Of a DNA stretch of 64,000 bases, positions 46,037-54,977 are shown piece by piece (position 1 is the first letter of the stretch; every line of letters starts with the position of its first letter). The position numbers and the translations under genes were made by a program. The stretch comes from Verrucomicrobiota bacterium (GTDB lineage: Bacteria > Verrucomicrobiota > Verrucomicrobiia > Verrucomicrobiales > Verrucomicrobiaceae). The notes under the pieces were generated by a model that was not told the DNA's origin, did not search any database, and saw nothing but the letters and a program-made list of their open reading frames with translations. The stretch is from contig JAFLEI010000005.1 of the NCBI GenBank assembly GCA_017301975.1, positions 62,001-126,000 of the forward strand, in the 5' to 3' direction.

Positions 46037-47521
46037 TCAGACAACGCTTAGATAATCCAGCAGCCCCTGCTTCCCTCCTTCTCTGCCAAACCCGCTCTCT
46101 TTGAATCCTCCAAACGGACTCGTCGGATCAAACTTGTTGTAAGTGTTGGCCCAGACGACGCCGGCCTTGAGCTGGGCGCTCATCTTGAGGATGCGGCTGC
46201 CCTTGTCGGTCCAAACGCCGGCGCTGAGGCCATAGGGAGTGTTGTTGGCTTTTTCGAGGGCTTCTTCGGGCGTGCGGAAGGTGAGGATGCTCAGCACAGG
46301 GCCGAAAATTTCTTCGCGGGCGATGCGATGGCTCATGCTCACGTTCGTGAAAATGGTCGGGCGGAAAAAGAAGCCTTTTGCTGGCAGCTTGCAGCCGGTG
46401 TCGTACTTCTCAGCGCCTTCCGTGACACCACTTTTCGCGAGGTCGGTGATCTTCGCGAGTTGTTCGCGGCTGTTGATCGCACCAAGGTCGGTGTTCTTGT
46501 CCATCGGATCGCCCACGCGCAGCACAGCAATGCGGCGCTTCAGTTTGGCCAGCACTTCATCTGCGACGCTTTCCTGCACCAGCAGACGCGAGCCGGCGCA
46601 ACACACATGCCCTTGATTGAAAAAGATGCCGTTCACAATGCCCTCTACGGCCTGATCCAGCGGCGCATCATCAAAGACGATGTTGGCGGCCTTGCCACCG
46701 AGCTCCAGGGTCATCTTCTTGTCCGTCCCAGCGAGGCTGCGCATGATGCTTTTCCCCACCTCCGTGCTGCCCGTGAAGGCCACCTTCGTCGTCAGTGGAT
46801 GACTGATCACCGCTGCGCCAGTTTCTGCCGCCCCGCTGACAATGTTCACCACGCCATTCGGCAGGCCGGCCTCCTGGCAGATCTCACCAAACTTCAATGC
46901 GGTGATGCTGGTGGTCTCCGCCGGTTTCAGCACCACGCAGTTTCCTGCGGCAAGCGCGGGTGCGATCTTCCACGCGAGCATCAACAGCGGAAAATTCCAC
47001 GGAATGACCTGCCCCACCACGCCATGCGGCGCGACCTTCCTGCCGGGCGCGAGATGCTCCAGCTTGTCCGCCCAGCCTGCATGATAAAAGAAATGGGCGG
47101 CCGCCATCGGGATGTCGAAATCGCGCGATTCCTTGATCGCCTTTCCGCCGTCCAAGGTCTCGGCGATGGCAAACTCACGCGCATGATCCTGGAGGAGTCG
47201 TGCGATGCGATACAGATACTTGCCACGCTCCTTGCCCGGCATCTTGCCCCAGACACTCACAAATGCCTTCTGTGCGGCGATGCACGCCGAGTTCACATCC
47301 GCAGCATCCGCCAGCGCGATGTCCGCGATCTTCGTTTCATTCGCCGGATTGATCGTCGCGAAATAGCTGCCCTTTTTCGGTGCCACAAACGCCCCGTTGA
47401 TGAAAAGATCATAGCGTTGCTTCAGCTTCGGGTCCGCCGTCTCCGGTGCCGGATCGTATTCCCACAGGTCACCGAAGACGAGTTCGCGGGCAGGGTTGGT
47501 TTTGGAAGTGGTCTTGGGCAT
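46037..47521 (-). CDS. NAD-dependent aldehyde dehydrogenase
   Basis: A 494-residue full-length aldehyde dehydrogenase. The NAD-binding part reads GVVGQVIPWNFPLLMLAWKIAPALAAGN, the general-base glutamate is in LELGGKAANI, the nucleophile is in NQGHVCCAGSRL, and the family ends EIFGPVLSI and PFGGFKESGFGREGG. It would oxidise the acetaldehyde released by DeoC to acetate. It lies 12 bases after the second deoC in the same direction and is followed by a half-length homologue; this trio is seen in other phyla. No Shine-Dalgarno sequence is visible before its ATG. Confidence 0.94.
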   Translation of the reverse strand: MPKTTSKTNPARELVFGDLWEYDPAPETADPKLKQRYDLFINGAFVAPKKGSYFATINPANETKIADIALADAADVNSACIAAQKAFVSVWGKMPGKERGKYLYRIARLLQDHAREFAIAETLDGGKAIKESRDFDIPMAAAHFFYHAGWADKLEHLAPGRKVAPHGVVGQVIPWNFPLLMLAWKIAPALAAGNCVVLKPAETTSITALKFGEICQEAGLPNGVVNIVSGAAETGAAVISHPLTTKVAFTGSTEVGKSIMRSLAGTDKKMTLELGGKAANIVFDDAPLDQAVEGIVNGIFFNQGHVCCAGSRLLVQESVADEVLAKLKRRIAVLRVGDPMDKNTDLGAINSREQLAKITDLAKSGVTEGAEKYDTGCKLPAKGFFFRPTIFTNVSMSHRIAREEIFGPVLSILTFRTPEEALEKANNTPYGLSAGVWTDKGSRILKMSAQLKAGVVWANTYNKFDPTSPFGGFKESGFGREGGKQGLLDYLSVV

Positions 47522-47532
47522 GCGAAAAGAGG

Positions 47533-48480
47533 TTAATAACCTTCAGTGGCTTCGCTGAAATTCCACGGGGCCTGATAAGCGCCCGTGCGTTCTTTTTCGA
47601 GCTGACGCACCAGGTCGTTCAGCAAGGCGGAGGCACCGAAGCGATAGCGGCCGTTGTTGAGCCAGTCGTCGCCGAGGGTTTCTTTGACGGCGATAAGGAA
47701 GTGCAGCGCCTGCTTGGCGGTGCGGATGCCCCCGGCAGGTTTCATGGCAATGGGGACGCCGGTGGCGAGGAAGTGATCACGGATGGCCTCCAGCATGACC
47801 TGATTGTTGCCAAGCGTGGCATTGGAGGAAGTCTTGCCGGTGCTGGTCTTGATGAAGTCGCCGGGGCGAATCACGCGCATGGCCAGGAAGCTGGCGGCGC
47901 GGATGTGGTCGTAGGTTTCGAGTTCGCTGACTTCAAGAATGACCTTAAGAGTAGATTGACCACAGGCTTCAACCACGGCGGCGATTTCATCCTGCATGCG
48001 GCCGAATTCACCGCTGAGAAAAGCGCCGCGATTGATCACCATGTCGATCTCATCGGCTCCGTCATTCACCGCGGCGTGTACTTCAGCGAGGCGCGTTTTC
48101 AGCGGTGCCTGTCCGCTCGGGAAGGCGGTGGCGACGGAGGCAATTTTCACGGAGGTGCCGCCGACATGCTTCTTCGCGTGCTTCACCATCGCGGGATAGA
48201 CGCAGACGGCGGCGGTGGGCGGAATATCGCCTATGTCATGGGGGCGCAGCGCCTTCTGGCACAGGGATGCGACTTTGCCGGGGGTGTCCTTGCCTTCGAG
48301 CGTGGTCAGATCCACCATCGACACGGCGAGGCGCAGGCCGAAGACCTTCGATTTCTTCTTGAGGCTGCGGGTGGTGAACTTGGCCACACGCTCCTCGATG
48401 CCGACTTGATCGACGGTGCCGATCTCATCAAAGAGGCGGCGGAGGCTGGTGGGTGCTTTGACGGCGGGCATGGCAGTCAT
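47533..48480 (-). CDS. deoC: Deoxyribose-phosphate aldolase (second copy)
   Basis: A 315-residue class I aldolase, longer at the N-terminus than the copy at 9.1 kb. The Schiff-base lysine lies in DFIKTSTGKTSSNAT, the second lysine in MKPAGGIRTAKQAL, and the conserved DEIDMVINRG is present. It splits deoxyribose 5-phosphate into acetaldehyde and glyceraldehyde 3-phosphate. It heads the operon with the full and half-length aldehyde dehydrogenases. It is divergent from the glutamate dehydrogenase; a 9-bp inverted repeat lies in the 77-bp gap. The two copies are distant relatives, not a recent duplication, and are under different regulators. Confidence 0.94.
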   Translation of the reverse strand: MTAMPAVKAPTSLRRLFDEIGTVDQVGIEERVAKFTTRSLKKKSKVFGLRLAVSMVDLTTLEGKDTPGKVASLCQKALRPHDIGDIPPTAAVCVYPAMVKHAKKHVGGTSVKIASVATAFPSGQAPLKTRLAEVHAAVNDGADEIDMVINRGAFLSGEFGRMQDEIAAVVEACGQSTLKVILEVSELETYDHIRAASFLAMRVIRPGDFIKTSTGKTSSNATLGNNQVMLEAIRDHFLATGVPIAMKPAGGIRTAKQALHFLIAVKETLGDDWLNNGRYRFGASALLNDLVRQLEKERTGAYQAPWNFSEATEGY

Positions 48481-48510
48481 TTACATGTGAGACCACCTTG
48501 CTGACAATGA

Positions 48511-48534
48511 CAGAATCTGTACTCGCAGATTCTG
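48511..48534. promoter_or_regulatory. Inverted repeat between deoC and glutamate dehydrogenase
   Basis: CAGAATCTG-TACTCG-CAGATTCTG: perfect 9-bp arms with a 6-base spacer in the 77 bp between the divergent start codons. It is a good candidate for an operator of a dimeric regulator acting on one or both genes. No obvious regulator gene is next to it. Confidence 0.55.
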
Positions 48535-48557
48535 CGGCCCGCGTATGCTTCTGCACC

Positions 48558-49829
48558 ATGAGCAACATGATCCCCCAGGTATACGATACGCCGATTTTCC
48601 GCATGGCCTGCCAGCAGTTCGATTTAGTGGCCGACTTTTTGGACATTCCTGAAAATGCTCGTGACCGCCTCAAAATGCCGAAGCGTGCCGTGAGCGTGGC
48701 CATGCCCGTGCGACGGGATGATGGCAGCACCACGGTCTTCATGGGCTACCGCGTCCAGCATCATCTCACGCTGGGGCCCACGAAGGGCGGCGTGCGCTTT
48801 CATCCGGATGTGACGCTCGGAGAAGTGGGGGCTCTCGCCATGTGGATGAGCTGGAAATGCGCGCTCACCGGTCTGCCGTATGGTGGGGCCAAAGGCGGTG
48901 TGACCTGCGATCCTCGCGCCCTTTCGCTCAATGAACTGGAGCGCGTGACACGGCGCTACACCCAGGAGCTGATCCCGTTCATCGGCCCGCAGATTGATAT
49001 ACCTGCGCCGGACATGGGTACGAACGAGCAGACCATGGCCTGGATGATGGACACGTATTCGCTGCAAAGCGGCCACTGTGTACCAGCCGTGGTGACTGGC
49101 AAGCCGGTGGCGCTGGGCGGTTCGCTCGGGCGGCGTGAATCGACCGGTCGCGGAGTGGCTTACCTGATTTCCCGCGCCATGGATACCGTGGGCATCCCGG
49201 CCCAGGGCGCGACGGCGGTGGTGCAAGGCTACGGCAACGTCGGTGCCGTGGCGGCAGCATCTCTGAACCGCATGGGACTCAAGGTGATCGCCGTGAGCGA
49301 TGCGTTTGGCGGTCTCTACAATGCGAATGGCATTGATCTGGTGAAGCTCGACGAACACGTGGCCAAAACGCGCAGCATCGTCGGATTCGAAGGTGCAGAC
49401 GCGATCACCAACGAGCAGTTGCTCATCACTCCCTGCGACGTGCTGGTGCCCGCCGCGATGGAGCGCCAGATCACCGGTGACAACGCCGCAAAAATCCAGT
49501 GCCGCATTCTCGCCGAAGGTGCGAACGGTCCGACCACACCCGAGGCGGACGCCATCATCGCCCAGCGCCCCGAAATCTTCGTGATCCCCGACATCCTGTG
49601 CAACGCCGGCGGCGTGATCGTCTCCTACTTCGAATGGGTGCAGGATCTGCAAAGCTTCTTCTGGGACGAGGGCGAGGTGATGAGCAAACTCTACCGCATC
49701 CTCGAAACGGCTTTCGTTCAGGCGCTGAACTTCAGCAAGAAACGCAACGTCAGCATGCGCTTCGCCGCCCTCAGCCTGGGCATCCAGCGCGTGCATGAGG
49801 CCAAGCAGATGCGCGGGCTGTTCCCGTGA
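48558..49829 (+). CDS. Glutamate dehydrogenase (GdhA/RocG family)
   Basis: A 423-residue Glu/Leu/Phe/Val dehydrogenase that interconverts glutamate and 2-oxoglutarate plus ammonia. The GLTYGGAKGG-type catalytic segment (CALTGLPYGGAKGGV), the D of PAPDMGTNEQTMAWM and the Rossmann fingerprint VVQGYGNVGAVAA are visible. The frame opens at 48498; ATG 48558 is chosen because the product aligns from MIPQVYD and the inverted repeat lies before it. The sequence fits the hexameric NAD-dependent catabolic type better than the NADP type. It is divergent from the deoC operon and appears monocistronic. Confidence 0.9.
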   Translation: MSNMIPQVYDTPIFRMACQQFDLVADFLDIPENARDRLKMPKRAVSVAMPVRRDDGSTTVFMGYRVQHHLTLGPTKGGVRFHPDVTLGEVGALAMWMSWKCALTGLPYGGAKGGVTCDPRALSLNELERVTRRYTQELIPFIGPQIDIPAPDMGTNEQTMAWMMDTYSLQSGHCVPAVVTGKPVALGGSLGRRESTGRGVAYLISRAMDTVGIPAQGATAVVQGYGNVGAVAAASLNRMGLKVIAVSDAFGGLYNANGIDLVKLDEHVAKTRSIVGFEGADAITNEQLLITPCDVLVPAAMERQITGDNAAKIQCRILAEGANGPTTPEADAIIAQRPEIFVIPDILCNAGGVIVSYFEWVQDLQSFFWDEGEVMSKLYRILETAFVQALNFSKKRNVSMRFAALSLGIQRVHEAKQMRGLFP

Positions 49830-49857
49830 TGGGAGGCAAATCACAAACTTTCAGCCT

Positions 49858-50322
49858 ATGTTTAAAGCGCAAGAGCAAGGGCCGGCGTGCAATGAGCGGG
49901 GTATTGCCGAATTCGAGAAATATATACACGCCAAGCTGCCCACCTGTTATCGCGATTTTCTACTGAAGTGGAATGGTTGCATTCCAGCCAATGACTGCGA
50001 CACCTTCAAGTCTCCCGTGAAATTACCGGGCGGAAACGAGGTGACAGTTGAAGCGTTTTATACCCTGTCGAAAGACGAGTCCAAAATCCCCAACCTCCAC
50101 AAGGCGCTTGATTCACACGTCGGCACAGTTCCCTTCGATGCGATTCCAATTGGGCATGATTCATTTGGAAATCTTGTCTGCCTTGATTGCCAAACTGGTT
50201 TGGTGAGCTGGGTCTTGATGGAAGGGTGATTCACATTCGATCTTCATCGTGATTTTGAATTCGGTCTCACTTTTGCCGATTTTCTCACCGCACTTGGCCC
50301 GGGGCCATATGCACAAAAATAA
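49858..50322 (+). pseudogene. SMI1/KNR4 (SUKH)-type protein interrupted by an in-frame TGA
   Basis: The frame from ATG 49858 encodes 123 residues with the SUKH signature LPTCYRDFLLKWNG near residue 30 and the middle segment VPFDAIPIGHDSFGNLVCLD. It ends at TGA 50227-50229. In the same frame the next 30 codons (50230-50319) continue with sequence that looks like the missing C-terminus (FTFDLHRDFEFGLTF, ADFLTALGP) before TAA at 50320-50322. The full frame would be about 154 codons, a normal SUKH length. I infer either a nonsense mutation or readthrough. SUKH proteins are typically immunity proteins of polymorphic toxin systems; no toxin gene is beside it. The start was chosen over 49795 because the latter overlaps the dehydrogenase. 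Confidence 0.7.
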
Positions 50323-50336
50323 TAACCCAAGCTAAC

Positions 50337-52352
50337 TCACTGCATGATCTCCGTCGGACACTCCGGCAGAGATGACAAAAACGCACGCCCATACGGCTTC
50401 GTCAGAATCCGGTTGTCCAAAATGGCGCAGATGCCTTTGTCGGTGGCGGTGCGGATGAGGCGCCCCACCCCCTGACGGAGTTTGAGGATGGCCTCGGGCA
50501 CGCTGTATTCCGTGAAGGGATTGAGGCCCTGGGCTTCGAGGTGCTCGATGCGCGAGGCCGTCAGCGGATGGTCCGGCACCGCAAAGGGCAGGCGTGTGAT
50601 GATGACGTTGCTCAGCGCTTCGCCGGGAACATCGACACCCGTCCAAAAGCTGTCCGTGCCGCAAAGCACGCTGTGGGTGTCGTTCTTGAATTCAGCGAGC
50701 ATCTGATGTCGTGGCATGCCGCGTCCCTGCACCAGCAGCCGCCAGCCGCGCTTCTCGCAGTGCGCTTCCAGGCTGTCCGCCAGCGAGGTCATCTGGCTGT
50801 AGCTGGTGAAGAGGATGAAGGCGCGGCCGCTGCTGAGGTCGATGAAATGCGTGATCCAGTGCTCCAGCTTTTCGAGATAACCAGGCTCGCTAGGCTGCGG
50901 CATTTTTTTGAGCAGATAGAGCTTCATCTGCTTCTTGAAATCGAAGGGGCTTTCGATGCATTCCGCGCGCGCGTCTTCAGCGCCCACACGATTGCGGAAG
51001 TAGTTCAGCTCCGTGTCATCGCCGATGCCCAGCGTGGCACTGGTGAAGACGCAGGCCTTGTGGCTGCTGAAGAAGATCTGTTTCAGGCGGGGAGCCACAT
51101 CCACGGGCGCCGTGTGGAACGAGACAATCTTGTTCTCATGGCTGGTGCGCTCCACCCAATGCACGTGGTCTTCGTTTTCCTGATCCAAGAAGGCCTTGAT
51201 GCCGACACGAATGGCCGTGAGACGCTTGGAGAGGTCAAGGAGCTCCAGCTTGGTCCCTTCGCGATCCACGGCGTCGCCTGCTTTTTGGGCGCGCAGGGAG
51301 AGGCGTTGCAGCGGCAGGCTCAGTGTGTCCTCAATGAGGCCGGCCTCCCGCACGCGGAATTCACGGCCCATGGCGTTGAATTTGCACGCAGCCTCGGCGG
51401 CGCGGAAAAAAGTGTCCACGCTGTCCAGAGTCTGCAGCACCTCGCGCACGCCGTCCTTGTCGCCCACGAGCTGAAAGAAGCCCTTGCGGCTCTTCGGATT
51501 GTGCAGACGGCCGAGTTCAAATTTGATGTTCGATTCGCTGATGTGCAGACCAAAGGCGCGCGCCGCCACGTTCTCAATGGTGTGCGCCTCGTCCAGAATG
51601 ACGAAGTCACGCGGGAAGAGGAAGTTGCAGTCCTCCGTGCTGGTTTCATCCGCAGATGCCAGCAGGGTGAAGAAGAGCGTGTGATTCAGCACCACCACAT
51701 CCGCCTGCTCCATGCGCCGGCGCACGTCTTGGTACCAGCAGCGGCTGCCAGGCGGGCAGCGGCGAGGGGTGCAGGCATGTGGCTCACTGCATACCAGCGA
51801 CCAAACGCGTGCGCTGGGCGTGAAGTCGAGATCACTCAAGGTGCCGTCCTCGGTTTCGGCCACCCAGTCGAGCAGCATCTTCAGTTCTCCGGCCTCGGAG
51901 GAGGAAAAGAGATCTCCAGACTCATTGAGCGCTCGTTTGAGGCGCGTGGGGCAGATGTAGTTGCCCCGGCCTTTGAGAATCTCGGCATGAAAATCACCGA
52001 TGAGCTGTTTCACGATGGGGATGTCCTTCGTGATCAGCTGCTCCTGCAGATTGATCGTGTGGGTGCAGATGATGGCCTTGCGTTTCTGCTCCAGGGCAAA
52101 TGTGACGGCAGGAACGAGGTAGGCGAGCGACTTGCCGACGCCCGTCGCCGCTTCGCACACAAAGGCGTGGTTGCCATCCAGCGCCGCACCCACCAGCTCC
52201 GCCATGCGTTGCTGCTGCGGTCGGTATTCAAACTGCGGCGACTCGGACATCTTGCCCTGGTTCGAAAAGGCATAGTGCATGCGCGGCGCCAGTGGCGGCC
52301 GCGAAATGCGGCCTGTCATTCCTTCTTCGTGATCTTCGGCGACGTGAAACAT
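50337..52352 (-). CDS. dinG: DinG/Rad3-type ATP-dependent DNA helicase
   Basis: A 671-residue superfamily 2 helicase with Walker A in ATGVGKSLAYL, the DEAH box in ILDEAHTIENV, and an iron-sulfur cluster region with cysteines in CPTRLKRAL, CSEPHACTPRRCPPGSRC. Motif VI-type VGRLIRT lies near the C-terminus. Such enzymes unwind DNA 5' to 3', often displacing RNA or R-loops, and in some bacteria belong to the SOS response. The start is uncertain: 52352, 52319 or 52280 are possible, since conserved sequence (FEYRPQQQ) begins 40 residues in. The upstream apbE gene is 60 bases away and in the same direction, so the two may be co-transcribed. Confidence 0.9.
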   Translation of the reverse strand: MFHVAEDHEEGMTGRISRPPLAPRMHYAFSNQGKMSESPQFEYRPQQQRMAELVGAALDGNHAFVCEAATGVGKSLAYLVPAVTFALEQKRKAIICTHTINLQEQLITKDIPIVKQLIGDFHAEILKGRGNYICPTRLKRALNESGDLFSSSEAGELKMLLDWVAETEDGTLSDLDFTPSARVWSLVCSEPHACTPRRCPPGSRCWYQDVRRRMEQADVVVLNHTLFFTLLASADETSTEDCNFLFPRDFVILDEAHTIENVAARAFGLHISESNIKFELGRLHNPKSRKGFFQLVGDKDGVREVLQTLDSVDTFFRAAEAACKFNAMGREFRVREAGLIEDTLSLPLQRLSLRAQKAGDAVDREGTKLELLDLSKRLTAIRVGIKAFLDQENEDHVHWVERTSHENKIVSFHTAPVDVAPRLKQIFFSSHKACVFTSATLGIGDDTELNYFRNRVGAEDARAECIESPFDFKKQMKLYLLKKMPQPSEPGYLEKLEHWITHFIDLSSGRAFILFTSYSQMTSLADSLEAHCEKRGWRLLVQGRGMPRHQMLAEFKNDTHSVLCGTDSFWTGVDVPGEALSNVIITRLPFAVPDHPLTASRIEHLEAQGLNPFTEYSVPEAILKLRQGVGRLIRTATDKGICAILDNRILTKPYGRAFLSSLPECPTEIMQ

Positions 52353-52412
52353 GCAGGAGTATTGATAACAGAGAGCGGAGCCGTCAGGACAACGTGGTTT
52401 TTGAGCAAGGTG

Positions 52413-53330
52413 TCATTTTTCGCGCTCGAACCACACCACCTGCAGCCCCTGCTTTTCCGCCAGCTGACGGCCCACCTGCGGCCCCAGGACCAGCAATGCC
52501 GTGGCGAAGCCATCCGCCTGAGCTGCGCTGGGGTGAATGACGCTGACAGAGGCGAGACTGTGCTCAATCGGGTGCCCCGTGCGCGGATCCAGAATGTGCG
52601 CGTATTCCTTTCCTGCCGCAGAGAAACGCTGGCGATAGACACCGCTGGTGGCGATGGCCCGGTCTTTCAGCAGCAGGGTCTGCGCGGCTTCGCCGGGCGG
52701 TGCCGCAGGCGTTTGGATGCCCACGCGCCATTCCCCATGCGCCAGCACTTCACCGCCGATTTCCAGGAGAAAACGCGTGGCTCCGGTTGCTTCCAGATGC
52801 TGCGAGAGGCGATTCAAGGCCCAGCCTTCCGCGACGGCACTGACGTTGATGCGCAGCCTGGGAATGTCTTTGCGCAGGGCAGGGGGCTCATGGCGCATGT
52901 GCAGGTGCTGCCAGCCGCATTCCGCCTTGGCTTGGGCGATCTCTACAGCGGTCGGCGGCTGGTCACGCCTGCCTTTGGAACCGAAGCCCCACAGGTCGAT
53001 GAGCGGAGCAATGGTGATGTCGAGCGCGTGATCCGTATCGACACCCATTTGCTGCGCGAGTTCAACGACTTCGACGAGTTCCGGCGGCACAGCGATCCAC
53101 TCCGTACTGGCGGAGGCATTGAAGTGCGAAACGGCGGAGTCAGGCCGCCAGTGGCTGAGGATGGACTCCCACGCATCGAGCTGCTGCTGAATCTCTTTTT
53201 CAGACATAGTGCCAGCCCCACCATCCACGCGCAGACTCCAGGTGGTGCCCATGGTTCGACCTCCGAGAATGACAGGCTTGTCATCACGAGAGCAGCCGCT
53301 GAGAAGCAGGAGCAAAAGGGCAAAACGCAT
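52413..53330 (-). CDS. apbE: ApbE, FAD:protein FMN transferase lipoprotein
   Basis: A 305-residue lipoprotein with a lipobox LLLSGCS (cysteine at residue 13), the ApbE opening MGTTWSLRV, the FAD-binding DIT IAPLIDLWGFG region, and C-terminal HILDPRTGHPIEHSLASVSV. ApbE attaches FMN covalently to Rnf/Nqr and related proteins in the periplasm, using magnesium. No Rnf, Nqr or other target gene is within the window. It is transcribed towards the helicase and divergent from the Tat-exported phosphatase. Confidence 0.93.
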   Translation of the reverse strand: MRFALLLLLLSGCSRDDKPVILGGRTMGTTWSLRVDGGAGTMSEKEIQQQLDAWESILSHWRPDSAVSHFNASASTEWIAVPPELVEVVELAQQMGVDTDHALDITIAPLIDLWGFGSKGRRDQPPTAVEIAQAKAECGWQHLHMRHEPPALRKDIPRLRINVSAVAEGWALNRLSQHLEATGATRFLLEIGGEVLAHGEWRVGIQTPAAPPGEAAQTLLLKDRAIATSGVYRQRFSAAGKEYAHILDPRTGHPIEHSLASVSVIHPSAAQADGFATALLVLGPQVGRQLAEKQGLQVVWFEREK

Positions 53331-53372
53331 GGATGAGAGAAAGTGGCGAGGCCTGCCGTTTCAGCCAGCACG

Positions 53373-54380
53373 ATGAATCCAGCCCCCCTTTCCCGCCGCC
53401 GCGCTCTTCAGACCTTGTTTTGCTCCTCCGCAGCCCTGGCGTTGAATGTGCGGCCTGCCCAGGCTGCTGCGGAGATCGCCAATGAAGCGCTTCATCTGCT
53501 CATGATCGGTGACTTTGGGACTGGCGGAGCGGATCAGATCAAAGTGGCGGGTGCCATGCAGAAATTCGTGGGAGACAGTGGCATGAAGCCGGAAGGCCTG
53601 CTGCTGCTGGGAGACAACTTTTACGGTCCCGTGAAGGAGGGCTTCAGCGTGGATTCTCCGCGCTGGCAGAAAGACATCGAGAAAATGTACCCGGCCAGCA
53701 TCTTCCCGGGCCCCATGTGGAGCGTGCTGGGAAATCATGACTACCATGACAACCCCGGCGGGGAAAAAGTGCAGCTGGCTTACGCATCGCAGCCCGGAGT
53801 CCGCTGGAAGATGCCGGCGAAGTGGTACCGCTTTGATCTCGGACCTGTGACCAAGCCGCTGGCGACGTTCATCTGCCTCGACACCAATTTCCCGACCATT
53901 GCAGGTGGCGTGGACAAGAAGACCAAGAAACCGCGAGGCTGCCTCACCGCTGCCGAGGAGAAAGAGCAGCTCGCCTGGCTCAAGGCGGAGCTGGAGAAGC
54001 CGCGCGCGCCTTTCACCATCGTGATAGGCCACCACCCGCTTTACTCAAACGGCGATCATGGCGACACGAAGCAACTGATCGCGCAGTGGGAGCCGCTGTT
54101 TCAGAAGCATCAGGTTCACGCCTATCTGTGCGGTCACGATCATGACCTGCAGCATCTGGAGATGAAGGGCCTTTTCACCACGCATCTGCTCTCAGGCGGT
54201 GGCGGCGCAAAGACGCGCAAACTCGATGGCAAGCATGAGGTGCCGTTTGGCCAAGACGTGCATGGCTTCACGCATCTGCAGATCACCGCGGAGGCGCTGA
54301 CCTTCACGCATCACTCGGCGGATGGCGGAGTCCTGCATTCCGTCACAAAGCTGCCGGATGGCAGCTTCAAAGTCGGCTGA
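53373..54380 (+). CDS. Tat-exported purple-acid-phosphatase-like metallophosphatase
   Basis: About 335 residues from ATG 53373. The twin-arginine signal SRRRALQTLF is followed by a hydrophobic stretch ending NVRPAQAAA. The calcineurin-type metal motifs are in order: MIGDFGTGG, LLGDNFYG, VLGNHDY, IGHHPLYS and CGHDHDLQH. This pattern with a compact single domain matches tartrate-resistant acid phosphatase-like enzymes (type 5). It probably dephosphorylates organic phosphates outside the cytoplasm. It converges on the next gene, the two stops being adjacent (54380/54381). Confidence 0.88.
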   Translation: MNPAPLSRRRALQTLFCSSAALALNVRPAQAAAEIANEALHLLMIGDFGTGGADQIKVAGAMQKFVGDSGMKPEGLLLLGDNFYGPVKEGFSVDSPRWQKDIEKMYPASIFPGPMWSVLGNHDYHDNPGGEKVQLAYASQPGVRWKMPAKWYRFDLGPVTKPLATFICLDTNFPTIAGGVDKKTKKPRGCLTAAEEKEQLAWLKAELEKPRAPFTIVIGHHPLYSNGDHGDTKQLIAQWEPLFQKHQVHAYLCGHDHDLQHLEMKGLFTTHLLSGGGGAKTRKLDGKHEVPFGQDVHGFTHLQITAEALTFTHHSADGGVLHSVTKLPDGSFKVG

Positions 54381-54845
54381 TCACTTGTAGCCGGTGACCA
54401 TCGCGCAGGGCACCTCTTTGCGTTTGCCCTTCTCTGTCTGGTGAATCGCCACCATGTACATGCCGGTTTTCTTGGGCTTGTAGAAGAGCACAAAACCCCA
54501 GCCGTCGAGCACAGGCAGGATGTCGCCGGAGGGTTTGCCTTCGAGATCGAGCACTGCGCCGGTTACTTGGACTCCGGAGTGTTTCGGCACCGCGATGCAG
54601 AAGCAGTATTCATTGCCCTTGAAAAGCTGCATGCGGGTCGCTTTGCCGAGTTGGGGTGCGAGCATGTAGGTCCTGACTTCGGCGCGGATGTTGTACCCTT
54701 CCGCCTCCTGATCATAGGCCAGCGCGCTGGCGGCTTTTTCGGCGTCTTCATTGTCACCGGCCTGCAGCCAGGCCGCAGGGGCCAGCAGCATCAAGATGCA
54801 AAGAGCAAGGGAAACGAAGGGGGATGGGGCGGCTGGGGTGCGCAT
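54381..54845 (-). CDS. Hypothetical secreted protein
   Basis: About 154 residues from ATG 54845 (the frame opens at 54896). A signal peptide is evident (SLALCILMLLAPAAWLQA). The mature part is a compact beta-rich domain with GNEYCFCIAVPKHSGVQV and GWGFVLFYKPKKTGMYMVAIH, which reads like an Ig-like or peptidase-C-terminal (PPC) type fold that binds or stabilises. I recognise no family with certainty. Confidence 0.62.
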   Translation of the reverse strand: MRTPAAPSPFVSLALCILMLLAPAAWLQAGDNEDAEKAASALAYDQEAEGYNIRAEVRTYMLAPQLGKATRMQLFKGNEYCFCIAVPKHSGVQVTGAVLDLEGKPSGDILPVLDGWGFVLFYKPKKTGMYMVAIHQTEKGKRKEVPCAMVTGYK

Positions 54846-54977
54846 GACACAGAGGCTGATAAATTTCACTCTCACACGCGAACATACCCGTTGCATCAGG
54901 AAAATCCCAAGTTTCTGTTCCGCTGTTCGTGCCTTTTCTGGTTTTACGAATATTCACCCCCTTAATTTCCCATACTC

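Noticed and set aside
50541..53336. 931-residue open frame on the plus strand
   Set aside because: It is antisense to the DinG helicase and ApbE genes, which carry clear motifs on the minus strand.
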